Assembly (NCBI RefSeq): GCF_027319265.1
Contig: NZ_DAHVNP010000076.1
Coordinates: 1-64,000, forward strand
DNA from: Ferrimicrobium sp.
GTDB lineage: Bacteria; Actinomycetota; Acidimicrobiia; Acidimicrobiales; Acidimicrobiaceae
Direction of reading: 5' to 3'
Length of the DNA stretch: 64,000 bases
The notes beneath the pieces were generated by a model. The model did not search any database. It saw only the letters and a program-made list of their open reading frames with translations, and was not told the DNA's origin. Shown one piece after another: positions 8,085-17,233 of this stretch; the stretch's first letter is position 1, and each line of letters opens with the position of its first letter. The translations under genes were made by a program, and so were the position numbers.

Positions 8085-10418
8085 GTGAACGAGGTGGCCA
8101 ATACCGCGAAGCGACCCGGAACCATTGCTTTCGTCGACGAAGATGCAAGCGTTGGAACAAGCACAGAGACGCTGATCAGTCGGCTACCTGGGACCCAGGC
8201 GAGGCTGCACCAACTCGATCAATGGCTCCTCACGCGAGCCGATGTTCGCAGCACCCATCGAGAACGGGTCAGAGCGGCGCTCCTCGAACTCGATCGATTC
8301 AATGTCACGGTTGCAACCCTCGCCCAAGCCGGTTATCACGGCAAGAAGATGGCCAGCCTCCTCAGCGATTTTCAGAATCACTTTCCTTCGGTGACCCGCG
8401 ATGAGTCGATCGTCAACGGGCCGCACTGGACACGAGCAAGACTAGGTTTCGATCTCCTGTCGGAGGCCGAAATCGCCGACCTGGTATCGGCTGGAGCGGA
8501 CCATGCCCTCCTCACAATAGCCAAGTGGCGCTCACCTGACCTTGATCCTGCAAGCGCGAGAGTGATCAAAGGCCTCACCCGAGACGGTTTTGATCTCCAT
8601 GGTCACTTCGATGACCACCCACAGGTCACCAGCGCCACGCAGATCTACCATTTCACGGATCCCGATCAAGAGGTGTCGTGGACGCTCGCCGAGATTCTGG
8701 CTCGGCTCCACACCGGAGCCTTCCGGATGCAAGATCTTGTCATCTACCTCCCCAACAGCCGGCACTACCACCGCGCCCTTCGGCACTACAGCCGCGCCTA
8801 TCGCCTTCCTCTCATCCTCCACCAGCAACGCCAGGCATCCCAAACAACTCTCGGTCGCCACCTCCTCGAACTCTTGGACCTTCTCCAGGTCGGTCATGTG
8901 GTTGGATCAGCCCACCGAAGTCGGCTACTCGCCAACCTCATCGCCGACCAAGCACCACCCGACACCTGGGATCGTTTGCTCGAATGGCTTCTGGAGCTGC
9001 TCGACAAGATGATGGCTGATCCAAATGCGAGTGCGCAGATCAACTCCATGGATCAAACGCTGCGAGCGGAGCTCTTCGCCCAACTCCAACCGTCTCTGCC
9101 AACTACCGCGTCGGTGGACACCTTGTCCCAGTTCCTCGACGCTGTTCGTGACCGTCTTGGCGCCATGACACTCGCGGAGAAAGCAGGAACAGAGGGGATT
9201 ACGGTGGCCAACACCGGTCAGCCCATCGGCCAGCATCGAATCGTCTTTGTCCTGGGTGGTGTCGATCGCCATCTTCCCCCTGAACTCTCCAACAACCCGC
9301 TCCTCCCGCTTGCAATACGCGACCGTGTCGATGGGCTGCCCACCACTGCAGAACTCGTCCAGTGGCAACGTGCACAAGCGATCGGCATGTTCCATGCCGC
9401 CACCGAAGAGCTCATCATCACCGCCCCCCAGCGGATCGAGAATGAACGCACCCTTGCAAGTCTGCTCCTCGAAGAACTTGGGCTGCAACCCACAAGTGCA
9501 CCACCCCCCTATGGTGTGCTCCCCATGGAACGGGTGGCGTTTGACACCACCCATCCGGAGATCAAAGTCCGACGCGACCACGCGCTAGCGATCGAGCGAT
9601 CACGTATTCGTAACGTCGAATCCTCAGACTTCTCTGGCAAGGTTGGTCCGCTTGCCTTTGGACAACTCTCAGCGACCCAGCTCGAGGATCTCGGCCAGTG
9701 CCCATTCCGCTGGTTTGTCAAACACCGCCTCCGTGTTCGGGCGCCGGACGATGAGACAAATGAACCCGACCCTCGAACACTCGGGCAGCTCGTGCATACG
9801 CTCCTTGAGACGTTGGTCACGACGCCCGAGCCAGTACCTCGTCAAGTCCTTGAGGAGCTGCTTGAACAACACGCCCCAGTAACGTTGACGAAGTACACAC
9901 CTAACTGGTTGCCGATTCGGGCCGAGATCGCCAAGCAACTCGAGACGCTGGTCGCGAATCCAGAGTTTTCGCTGGGTGCTTTGGGGACCCAGGTCGAACT
10001 CGCGCTCAATGGCTATTGGCATGAGATCCCGGTACAAGGCCGTATCGACCGCCTCGATCACGTCGGACCAAACGACTACGCGATCATCGATTATAAGTTT
10101 TCAAAGTCAGTACCAACGGGCATCCAAGACGCCGAGGGTCGTCTCAAGGTCGATGTACAGCTCTCTGTCTATACCCAACTAGTGGAGGGCCAAGGCAAGC
10201 ACGTCGTCGGTGCGAAGTACTGCCTAGTGAAACGTGGCACATTCGTCAAAGCGCCAGGGATCACCAAGGGCGAGGAACCCGCAAAGGAGGCAGCGGCCCG
10301 CCTGCTCACTCGTCTCGAGAATGGTGATTTTGCGGTTGCTCCTGACATCGATCGCAAGGCGTGCACCTACTGCGACTTCGCACAGACCTGTCGCATCGCG
10401 AGCCGAAATGCTGGCTAA
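8085..10418 (+). CDS. AddB/AdnA-like subunit with active PD-(D/E)XK nuclease domain and Fe-S cysteines
   Basis: 777 aa. The N-terminal half resembles an inactivated UvrD-type helicase: no Walker A, only a degenerate DEDASVGTSTET. The C-terminal nuclease domain looks intact: CPFRWF with C539, GQLVHTLLE with H571, GRIDRLD with D655, IIDYKFSK with D669 and K671, then VQLSVYTQLV. Cysteines C539, C760, C763 and C769 match the iron-sulfur staple of AddB-type nucleases. It would process double-strand breaks for RecA together with the helicase encoded next. It is shorter than typical AddB or AdnA (usually over 1000 aa). The start is GTG with a -10 box 7 bases before it, suggesting a leaderless mRNA. 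Confidence 0.82.
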   Translation: MNEVANTAKRPGTIAFVDEDASVGTSTETLISRLPGTQARLHQLDQWLLTRADVRSTHRERVRAALLELDRFNVTVATLAQAGYHGKKMASLLSDFQNHFPSVTRDESIVNGPHWTRARLGFDLLSEAEIADLVSAGADHALLTIAKWRSPDLDPASARVIKGLTRDGFDLHGHFDDHPQVTSATQIYHFTDPDQEVSWTLAEILARLHTGAFRMQDLVIYLPNSRHYHRALRHYSRAYRLPLILHQQRQASQTTLGRHLLELLDLLQVGHVVGSAHRSRLLANLIADQAPPDTWDRLLEWLLELLDKMMADPNASAQINSMDQTLRAELFAQLQPSLPTTASVDTLSQFLDAVRDRLGAMTLAEKAGTEGITVANTGQPIGQHRIVFVLGGVDRHLPPELSNNPLLPLAIRDRVDGLPTTAELVQWQRAQAIGMFHAATEELIITAPQRIENERTLASLLLEELGLQPTSAPPPYGVLPMERVAFDTTHPEIKVRRDHALAIERSRIRNVESSDFSGKVGPLAFGQLSATQLEDLGQCPFRWFVKHRLRVRAPDDETNEPDPRTLGQLVHTLLETLVTTPEPVPRQVLEELLEQHAPVTLTKYTPNWLPIRAEIAKQLETLVANPEFSLGALGTQVELALNGYWHEIPVQGRIDRLDHVGPNDYAIIDYKFSKSVPTGIQDAEGRLKVDVQLSVYTQLVEGQGKHVVGAKYCLVKRGTFVKAPGITKGEEPAKEAAARLLTRLENGDFAVAPDIDRKACTYCDFAQTCRIASRNAG

Positions 10419-10502
10419 GCTCCAACCTCTTTGGCGTATCACTTCGCGACACAGGATCGACCAAAACGAAGTCGCCACCTCCTGCCGTCCACCGAGGCGA
10501 CC

Positions 10503-13500
10503 ATGCAGCTGAGCGATCGTCAACGCCAAGCGGTCACCAGCGGTGGGGACGTCGCGATCTCAGCTGGAGCTGGGACCGGAAAAACCCAGACGATGGCTGC
10601 CCGCTATCTCGCTCATGTTGAAGCGGGGTTACGACCTCTCTCTATCGTCGCGGTCACCTTCACTGTCCGAGCTGCAGCTGAACTTCGCCATCGTATCCTG
10701 AGCCAAATGCGCGAACGATACCGTGCCAACGACCCAAGGGTGCTGGAGGTCGAGGTTGCACCGATCGGTACCATTGACTCCCTCTGTCAACACCTCTGCA
10801 CCGAGTTTCCGGTCGAATCCGAACTCGACTTCGACTTCGAGGTCATTGACGAGACCAGTTACCGCCAGCTACTCTCCCTTGAGCTGCCCCACCTCCTCGA
10901 ACGGATCCCTCCAACCACCTACGAACTGATCGACTACTCCACCTTAAAGTCCTTCGTCACGATTTGTCTCAAAGATCTTGAGCGCTTCCGGAGTGCTGGC
11001 GCCATGGACATCGCCACGATCAAAGCGGCCATCCACGACGCCCAACAAGCGGCCATCACCACCGGGCCCTGGGCAGAACTTGAGGCAGCGTTAGCGCAGC
11101 ACCAGGCTCTGCGCGAAACCGACCTCATCGAACAGACCAGACGCACAGCGCTACGAGGGTTGCAGCTGTTACGCCAAGGAGATCATGAAGGCTGGATAGT
11201 ACTCTCGGCGTTGAATCGCCGAGGTGGCTCGGCTAAAAATTGGCTTCCAGGAGAATACGACCAGGTCAAAGAAGATCTCAGGATCCTCCAGGAACAGATC
11301 AAGGGACTGCCCGACTACGTCCGTATCGGTTGGAATGAGATCGACGACCGCAACCAAGTCATCGTAGAGGCCGTCCGTGCAGCTGTAGAGATCGTGGCGA
11401 CCCAGCTCGACGAGATCAAGGCAGCGCAGGGCATCGTCGACTTTGCTGACCTGGAGACGCATGCGCTCAAAGCGCTCAATAACGAGTTTGTCCGTGAGGA
11501 ACTCACGGATCGGTGGCGAGCTATTCTGGTCGACGAAGTACAAGATATCAGTCCGCTCCAGTACCAGCTACTCGAACGCCTTAGCCGTCATGCCACCCTC
11601 TCCGCAGTCGGTGACGCCAAACAGTCGCTCTATCGTTTCCGGGGCGCGGACCCGGAGCTCTTTGCGCAACAGATTGCCTTGAGCCAGGAGCATGTAACGC
11701 TCGACGAGAACTACCGTACCGTCCCTGCGCTCGTAGAGCTCGTCAACAACACCTTTGCGACGCTCATTCCAGGCTATGAGGCGCTGCGCCCCATGCGCAC
11801 CACCGAGTACGCACGCCCCCCGGTGGAAGTCATGGTGGTTGATGAGACGAGCGATGCCACCATGGCCGAGCGACGGCGAGTCCTCTCCGAACGTATCGGC
11901 GATCGAATTCTCAATCTACTCGAAGAGCCCTTTGTGATCGCCGACCCAACCACCGGTAACCTTCGCCAGGTCAAACCCCAAGACATCGCCATCATCTCCG
12001 CCAGTTGGGATATGTTGGACCGAGTCGCCGAGGAGCTCCAGCGGCTCCAGCTGCCCGCGAATATCGTCGGTGGAGGTCGGCTCCTCGCTAGCCAGGAGGC
12101 GGCGGACGTCGTGACGATGCTCTCGTTCTGCGCGAACCCTCATGAGAATCTCTCCTGCCTCGCACTCATGCGTTCCCCAATGGTTGGGTTGAGCGACGTG
12201 GAACTTGCGGAGTTAGGTGGAGCAAAGGAACGATCGAGTTCGTGGTTCAGTTTTCTCCTTGACCACCTCCGAGATGACCCGCGTATCGAACCGATCGCGC
12301 GCCTTCCCTTCTCTCCCACCAGTCTGTCCCCAAGCGACCAGCTTGCGCTGGTCGGCGACATCCTTCTCTACCCCGAGATTCTTGCCGGCTTAAACCATCC
12401 GCAGCGACGTCGCGCCGATTGGATTGCTCTGCTTGACCTCGTCGACGAGCGTGCGAGTAAGGGTTTTGATACCAACGATATCATCCGCTACCTGCGTTTT
12501 GCCATCCGCGATGGTGCGCGAATCGCCCGCCCACCCGTCGAAGCAGAGGATTCGATCTCGCTGGTGACGGTACACGCCTCTAAGGGTTTGGAATGGCCGA
12601 TCACGATCGTGATCGACCTCGATCGAAGCCCTCGCCCAGCACCTTCGCTCGCCATCGACCCGCATCGTGGCATCGCCTTCAAGCTCCAAGACGAACACTC
12701 TGGCCATCTCTCGTGGATTAACGAACTCCAACGCGAGGAGGAGTTGCTCGAAGAACGTCGACGTTGGTACGTCGCCACTACACGGGCTCGTGACCACCTG
12801 ATCCTTGCCCTCGCTTCCCGAGATCGGGTCAGCACACTCCTCGACCAGATCGGTGAATACGCCGAGATCACGCAACTGCCCACGAATCTGGCTCCCCCTG
12901 TCCCTCGAGTCGTCGCGGGCACCGAGGCTCCACGCTATCGCCCCTCAAGCGTCGATCTGTCCGCCCCCTCACGACACGTACACCAGACCCTGGCAAGTCG
13001 GGATCTCACAGACTTTCGTCGCTGTCCGCTCCTGTTGGCGACGACAGAGACACCAATGGGAAGGAGCGATCGACTCAGGCGACTCCTACTCGAGCGCGCG
13101 ACCGAGGGACTACCCCTTCTCAGCAGCGATCTTGACTGGTTGCCGACTTCGCGGGCTGAGGAACTGATCCAACAGGTCGGCTACTACCAGGAACTTCTCA
13201 CCTCCCATCTGCGGACCGCTCCAGCACTACGCTACGGAACGTCGACGGTCTGCTCCTGGTCTCTCCAGTGGGGTCCCTTTCTCTCCGACGAAGATTCGGT
13301 CATCGACCTCACCCTATCGGAGGGAGATTTGACCGGCTTGAGCCTTGCTCACGCCGAACACCCGGGACTACGAGCAGGCATCCTCTACCTCACGCAATCA
13401 CGAATCCACTGGCTCTCCTCCGCCGAGCTGGGCCAGATTGAGCGCGAACTACCATCCCTACTTCGTGAACTCTCCGAATGTCCGTGTGGACCTCGACGAG

Positions 13501-13577
13501 ACCGAGCCGCGAGCTGTCGTCATTGCCGTCAAGCGCGTACCTGTCATTGGATCCAACGAGAAGACCATAGGCTTTAA
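10503..13577 (+). CDS. UvrD/RecB-family helicase, AddA/AdnB-like, nuclease domain degenerate
   Basis: 1024 aa. The SF1A helicase motifs are complete: SAGAGTGKTQ (K27), DEVQD (344-348), AVGDAKQSLYRFRGAD, VTVHASKGLEWP and WYVATTRARDHLIL. It should unwind DNA 3' to 5' from break ends. The C-terminal 200 residues keep the frame of a RecB-like nuclease domain, with C841 in RRCPLLL and C993, C995, C1005, C1008 and C1014 near the end. I see no histidine, DxD or D/E-x-K catalytic set there. The start at 10503 is chosen because GAGG lies 5 bases upstream; an in-frame ATG at 10431 lacks this. It lies 84 bases after the nuclease gene, so both probably form one enzyme. Confidence 0.85.
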   Translation: MQLSDRQRQAVTSGGDVAISAGAGTGKTQTMAARYLAHVEAGLRPLSIVAVTFTVRAAAELRHRILSQMRERYRANDPRVLEVEVAPIGTIDSLCQHLCTEFPVESELDFDFEVIDETSYRQLLSLELPHLLERIPPTTYELIDYSTLKSFVTICLKDLERFRSAGAMDIATIKAAIHDAQQAAITTGPWAELEAALAQHQALRETDLIEQTRRTALRGLQLLRQGDHEGWIVLSALNRRGGSAKNWLPGEYDQVKEDLRILQEQIKGLPDYVRIGWNEIDDRNQVIVEAVRAAVEIVATQLDEIKAAQGIVDFADLETHALKALNNEFVREELTDRWRAILVDEVQDISPLQYQLLERLSRHATLSAVGDAKQSLYRFRGADPELFAQQIALSQEHVTLDENYRTVPALVELVNNTFATLIPGYEALRPMRTTEYARPPVEVMVVDETSDATMAERRRVLSERIGDRILNLLEEPFVIADPTTGNLRQVKPQDIAIISASWDMLDRVAEELQRLQLPANIVGGGRLLASQEAADVVTMLSFCANPHENLSCLALMRSPMVGLSDVELAELGGAKERSSSWFSFLLDHLRDDPRIEPIARLPFSPTSLSPSDQLALVGDILLYPEILAGLNHPQRRRADWIALLDLVDERASKGFDTNDIIRYLRFAIRDGARIARPPVEAEDSISLVTVHASKGLEWPITIVIDLDRSPRPAPSLAIDPHRGIAFKLQDEHSGHLSWINELQREEELLEERRRWYVATTRARDHLILALASRDRVSTLLDQIGEYAEITQLPTNLAPPVPRVVAGTEAPRYRPSSVDLSAPSRHVHQTLASRDLTDFRRCPLLLATTETPMGRSDRLRRLLLERATEGLPLLSSDLDWLPTSRAEELIQQVGYYQELLTSHLRTAPALRYGTSTVCSWSLQWGPFLSDEDSVIDLTLSEGDLTGLSLAHAEHPGLRAGILYLTQSRIHWLSSAELGQIERELPSLLRELSECPCGPRRDRAASCRHCRQARTCHWIQREDHRL
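13568..13573 (+). promoter_or_regulatory. -10 box for a leaderless transcript (gene at 13580)
   Basis: TAGGCT, 6 bases, then GTG. It lies across the 3' end of the helicase gene and would give the next gene its own transcript. Confidence 0.42.
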
Positions 13578-13579
13578 CC

Positions 13580-14119
13580 GTGTCTACCATCGATCTCGCA
13601 GGGTTCATCACGGAAGTCAAGGGGCAAGCCATCCACCACGGCTTCCATGTCCATGACGAACGTCACTTCATGGAGACCTATTCACTCCGACAGTGGTGGG
13701 AGGTCGATCTCCATCCCGAATCCGGCTGCGGATCCCCGATGGAGCTCCACCTCGCCTTGGATGTTGATCCTCGTGTGTTGCTCGCCTTCGATGACGCCTT
13801 TGCTACCGCCTCCGAGCCGAACTCGGTTCCGGATGAGTTCTTCTTCCCGTTGACCCTCACCTGGACCCTCCCCGCCGGTTCCATCGACCTTCTGAATTTG
13901 GCGCTCAACCTCGCAGGTCTCACCGGCATGTCGCTCCCTCTCGAAGTGGCGGCGACCGACAGCTACGGATCACCCGCAGCCACTCCAGAGCGAGCCATCA
14001 GCGTGACTGCCAGACGCTCCGTCTCCCTCGCCAAGATCACCGAGGGTGAGGAGGCGATTGACGACACGCTCGACCGCGCCAACGATGTCAGTCTTTTTCT
14101 TCTCAAGCTCATCGAGTGA
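13580..14119 (+). CDS. Unrecognised soluble protein
   Basis: 179 aa. I do not recognise the family. There is no signal peptide or membrane helix. The N-terminal part is His/Asp-rich (IHHGFHVHDERHFMETYS, then RQWWEVDLHPESGCGSP). The middle is a mixed sheet-like segment (MELHLALDVDPRVLLAFDD) and the C-terminus is charged and helical (EGEEAIDDTLDRANDVSLFLLKLIE). It sits 2 bases after the helicase stop and 6 bases before the ECF sigma gene, so it could belong to either transcript. A TAGGCT box 6 bases before its GTG suggests its own leaderless promoter. Base composition looks like that of its neighbours. Confidence 0.72.
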   Translation: MSTIDLAGFITEVKGQAIHHGFHVHDERHFMETYSLRQWWEVDLHPESGCGSPMELHLALDVDPRVLLAFDDAFATASEPNSVPDEFFFPLTLTWTLPAGSIDLLNLALNLAGLTGMSLPLEVAATDSYGSPAATPERAISVTARRSVSLAKITEGEEAIDDTLDRANDVSLFLLKLIE

Positions 14120-14125
14120 GTCCAG

Positions 14126-14746
14126 ATGAACAATACCTCCATCCAACCTGGCCGTCGGCGTCGAAGTAGGGTCATAGAACCACAACTACACGAAATCAGC
14201 GATGCCGCACTTGTTGTCGCAGTAGCGCGCTACAACCAAGATGCATTGGCAGAGATCTTCCGGCGGCATGGAGGTGCGGTGCACGCGCTTGCCAAGCGCG
14301 TCACGCGCGATCAAGCGCTGGCCGAGGAGGTCACCCAGGAGCTGTTTGTACGGCTCTGGAACGAACCGGAGCGCTATGACTCCGCTCGTGGCACGTTACG
14401 TACTTTCTTATTGATGCAGACTCACCGTCGATCAGTGGACGTCATTCGATCCGAAGAGGCCCGGAAGCGTCGCGAACAGAACGATACCGCGACCATCGCT
14501 GCCACCTCTTATGATATCGACCATGAGTTCGGTGACCTTGCCGATCGCGAGGCGGTGCGCGAGGCACTCCAGACCCTCCCCCAAGATGAACGCAGAGCTA
14601 TCGAACTCGCCTTTTTCCATGGGCTCACCTATCGCGAGGTCGCTCAGCGTCTCGAACAGCCTGAGGGCACCGTCAAGACGCGCATCCGATCTGGGCTCAA
14701 ACGAATGAACGATGCACTTGCACAGTGGAAGACGGTGGAGGCATGA
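14126..14746 (+). CDS. ECF-type RNA polymerase sigma factor
   Basis: 206 aa. Region 2 spans about residues 28-100 (ALAEIFRRHGGAVHALAKRV, then DQALAEEVTQELFVRLW) and region 4 about 140-195 (LPQDERRAIELAFFHGLTYR, then EVAQRLEQPEGTVKTRI with its helix-turn-helix). The type resembles SigK/RpoE-like extracytoplasmic-function factors that are released when a membrane anti-sigma is cleaved. The next gene overlaps its stop and encodes such an anti-sigma factor, which strongly supports the pairing. The stimulus is unknown. Confidence 0.92.
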   Translation: MNNTSIQPGRRRRSRVIEPQLHEISDAALVVAVARYNQDALAEIFRRHGGAVHALAKRVTRDQALAEEVTQELFVRLWNEPERYDSARGTLRTFLLMQTHRRSVDVIRSEEARKRREQNDTATIAATSYDIDHEFGDLADREAVREALQTLPQDERRAIELAFFHGLTYREVAQRLEQPEGTVKTRIRSGLKRMNDALAQWKTVEA

Positions 14747-15501
14747 TGGAACGAACCAATCCTGCAGATCAGACGGAACACCAAGACGCTGAGGAGCTAC
14801 TCGGTGCCTATATTATTGACGCAGTCGACCCAGAGGAACGCGCCACTGTTGAGGCACATCTGAGCCGTTGCGTCACCTGCCGAGGAGAGGTAGACGCCCT
14901 CCGATCAACACTCGGCATGCTTGCCAATGAGGGCGGCCCAGCACCCGCTGGCATCTGGGATCGGATCGAGGATGAGATCAATGGAAGCGGAGACGTCGTT
15001 GCCTTTCGCCCCCCCCAACGCTCGCGGCTGCGGATCCCGACCATCATTGCATCGACCGCTCTCGCTGTGGCTGCTGCCTTAACGCTCATCTTCGGCATCG
15101 CGATCCATAGCCTCCACAACCAGGTCGCGGAGCTCAGTACACAGGTCACGACGTCCGCTACGAGGGCCATCGCCACCGCTGCGCTCCTGCAGCCGGGTGC
15201 CAAGCGCTTTGCCCTCGACAACCCGCAGGGTCACACCGTGGGCAGCGTGGTTGCGCTTCGCTCAGGCGAGGTCGTCCTCACGTCATTCCTGATGCATCCA
15301 CTGGCGACAAACTCCACCTACCAAGTCTGGGCGATCGTCGATGAGAAACCGATATCGCTCGGGCTCCTTGGCAGTCATCCAACCGTCTCCGTCTTCCACA
15401 CAGGCGGCAACCACGCCTTCGAGTTTGCGATCACCGTTGAGCCGGCCAGTGGCGTGGCTCAACCGACCGGAGCACCCGTGGCAACGGCCGCCATCATCTA
15501 A
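14743..15501 (+). CDS. Zinc-finger anti-sigma factor, RskA family
   Basis: About 252 aa. The cytoplasmic N-terminus carries the zinc-binding anti-sigma motif HLSRCVTCRG (H-x3-C-x2-C). One membrane helix follows at about residues 100-125 (IPTIIASTALAVAAALTLIF). The outside part matches the RskA domain (TNSTYQVWAIVDEKPISLGLLG). It would hold the sigma factor encoded just upstream at the membrane until regulated proteolysis. The start is ATG at 14743 (ATGA overlap) or ATG at 14746; GGAGG at 14737-14741 serves either. A GTG at 14725 is less likely. Confidence 0.9.
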   Translation: MMERTNPADQTEHQDAEELLGAYIIDAVDPEERATVEAHLSRCVTCRGEVDALRSTLGMLANEGGPAPAGIWDRIEDEINGSGDVVAFRPPQRSRLRIPTIIASTALAVAAALTLIFGIAIHSLHNQVAELSTQVTTSATRAIATAALLQPGAKRFALDNPQGHTVGSVVALRSGEVVLTSFLMHPLATNSTYQVWAIVDEKPISLGLLGSHPTVSVFHTGGNHAFEFAITVEPASGVAQPTGAPVATAAII

Positions 15502-15533
15502 TCCCAGGCACCAGGTTCCAACGGCCCGCCCGG

Positions 15534-15539
15534 TAAGCT
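15534..15539 (+). promoter_or_regulatory. -10 box for a leaderless transcript (gene at 15546)
   Basis: TAAGCT, 6 bases, then ATG. No Shine-Dalgarno is present before the ATG. Confidence 0.48.
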
Positions 15540-15545
15540 CATGAG

Positions 15546-17105
15546 ATGACCGAGACCCTGTTCCGCCATGTTCGATCGGTGCTTGACCTCCTCAACGAGC
15601 ACATTCATGAGCACATCGCTCAACTAGCAGACTCGGGCCAACTCGAGTCTGCACAGGTGGAGGCCTACCAACTCGCCACGGCTGCGTCAGCGCTACTGGC
15701 GATACCCACCATGCTCGAGTATGCCAACCGTGGCCAACAAGAGCGTGCGGTTGCCACCGTCTTTTGCCTGCAGACTCTTCGCGAGACTGCTGCAGACCTG
15801 CTGACCGCAGGTCTCATCGATCCAGCGGCCGTCCAGATTGTCTTCGGCGACGAATTCCAGGTCACTGATGCGTTGATCGACGCGATCGCCCTCGACCCAG
15901 GACCTGCACACCTGGGCGAGGATCTTGAGCTGGTCGCTGAGACCTTCCGCCGCGTGGCAAATGAGAAGATTGCCCCCCTCGCCGACGAAATCCATCGCAA
16001 CAACCTTGATATACCCGACACGATCATCGACCAGTTAGCCCAGATGGGCGCCTTTGGCCTCTCCATTCCTGAGGAGTTTGGTGGCTCGTCGAATGAGACC
16101 GCCGACGACCTGATCGCCATGCTCATCGCAACGGAGGAGCTCTCACGCGCCTCACTTGGCGCTGGGGGATCATTGATCACCCGTCCCGAGATCCTCGCCA
16201 AGGCGATTCTCGCCGGCGGAACCGAGGAACAGAAACAGCGTTTCCTGCCCGCTCTTGCGAGCGGCGAACTCATGGGTGCCGTTGCCGTCACTGAACCAGA
16301 CTTTGGCTCTGATGTCGCCAATATCACCACCACGGCCACACCTACCGAAGGGGGCTGGCGCATCAACGGCACCAAGACCTGGTGCACCTTCGCGGGCCGC
16401 GCCGAAGTCCTCGCGGTACTTGCACGCACCGATCCCGATCGACGGCTCGGGCATCGAGGACTCTCACTCTTTCTCGTCGACAAAGCACGCGCCGATGGTG
16501 AGAGCTTTCGCTTCGAGTCCAACGGTGGAGTCATCGAGGGCCGGGCGATCGCCACTCTTGGCTATCGAGGCATGCACTCTTTTGAGGTAAGTTTTGCCAA
16601 CGTCTTCGTCCCTGCTTCCCAACTCATCGGCGAATCGAGTGGTCAGGGACGCGGATTCTATCTTCAGATGGCAGGATTCGAAAATGGAAGAATCCAGACA
16701 GCTGCCCGCGCCGTTGGCGTCATGGGTGCTGCCTATGGGGCAGCGTGCACGTACGCGCAGTCACGGTCAGTCTTTGGACAACCCCTCGTCAATTACCGAC
16801 TGAGTCGCGCAAAACTTGCACGTATGGCCGCGACCCTACAGGCCAGCCGCCAGGTGACCTACGCCACTGCCCGGCTGCTCGCCCAACATCAAGGCTCGCT
16901 CGAGGCATCAATGGCCAAAGCGTATACCTGCCGGGCGGCTGAGTGGGTCACAAGGGAGGCGATGCAGTTACATGGTGGCATGGGTTACGCCGAGGAGTAC
17001 CCAGTCAGTCGTTATTTTGTCGACGCCCGTGTGCTCTCCATTTTTGAGGGTGCAGAGGAGACGCTCGCATTAAAGGTCATCGCCAAAGGTCTCGCGCGCC
17101 GCTAG
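15546..17105 (+). CDS. mcd: Acyl-CoA dehydrogenase with N-terminal extension, probable (2S)-methylsuccinyl-CoA dehydrogenase
   Basis: 519 aa, about 135 longer than ordinary acyl-CoA dehydrogenases because of an all-helical N-terminal domain. That extension is characteristic of methylsuccinyl-CoA dehydrogenase of the ethylmalonyl-CoA pathway, which converts methylsuccinyl-CoA to mesaconyl-CoA with FAD. The core shows AVTEPDFGSDVAN, TLGYRGMHSFEVSF, GRIQTAARAVGV, LHGGMGYAEEYPVSR, and IFEGAEE with the base Glu. The ARIQTAARAVGV-type and LGYRGM segments resemble what I remember of the Rhodobacter enzyme. A malyl-CoA-lyase-like gene lies 0.9 kb on. A different long-chain or branched-chain substrate remains possible. 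Confidence 0.75.
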   Translation: MTETLFRHVRSVLDLLNEHIHEHIAQLADSGQLESAQVEAYQLATAASALLAIPTMLEYANRGQQERAVATVFCLQTLRETAADLLTAGLIDPAAVQIVFGDEFQVTDALIDAIALDPGPAHLGEDLELVAETFRRVANEKIAPLADEIHRNNLDIPDTIIDQLAQMGAFGLSIPEEFGGSSNETADDLIAMLIATEELSRASLGAGGSLITRPEILAKAILAGGTEEQKQRFLPALASGELMGAVAVTEPDFGSDVANITTTATPTEGGWRINGTKTWCTFAGRAEVLAVLARTDPDRRLGHRGLSLFLVDKARADGESFRFESNGGVIEGRAIATLGYRGMHSFEVSFANVFVPASQLIGESSGQGRGFYLQMAGFENGRIQTAARAVGVMGAAYGAACTYAQSRSVFGQPLVNYRLSRAKLARMAATLQASRQVTYATARLLAQHQGSLEASMAKAYTCRAAEWVTREAMQLHGGMGYAEEYPVSRYFVDARVLSIFEGAEETLALKVIAKGLARR

Positions 17106-17118
17106 GTCTCGTTCGCGC

Positions 17119-17124
17119 TACACT
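17119..17124 (+). promoter_or_regulatory. Possible -10 box for the membrane protein gene
   Basis: TACACT shortly after the mcd stop. It would give a leader of about 100 bases before the gene at 17234. Confidence 0.35.
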
Positions 17125-17233
17125 AGCCAAGGGCATCAGTGGAACTGCCTCAATGCTCCCCGATCAAGGGAACGCAATGTTGTGCCGAAACCTCTCGCGG
17201 TGACCCTCTGATGAATCGAAGGATAGAAAGGAG

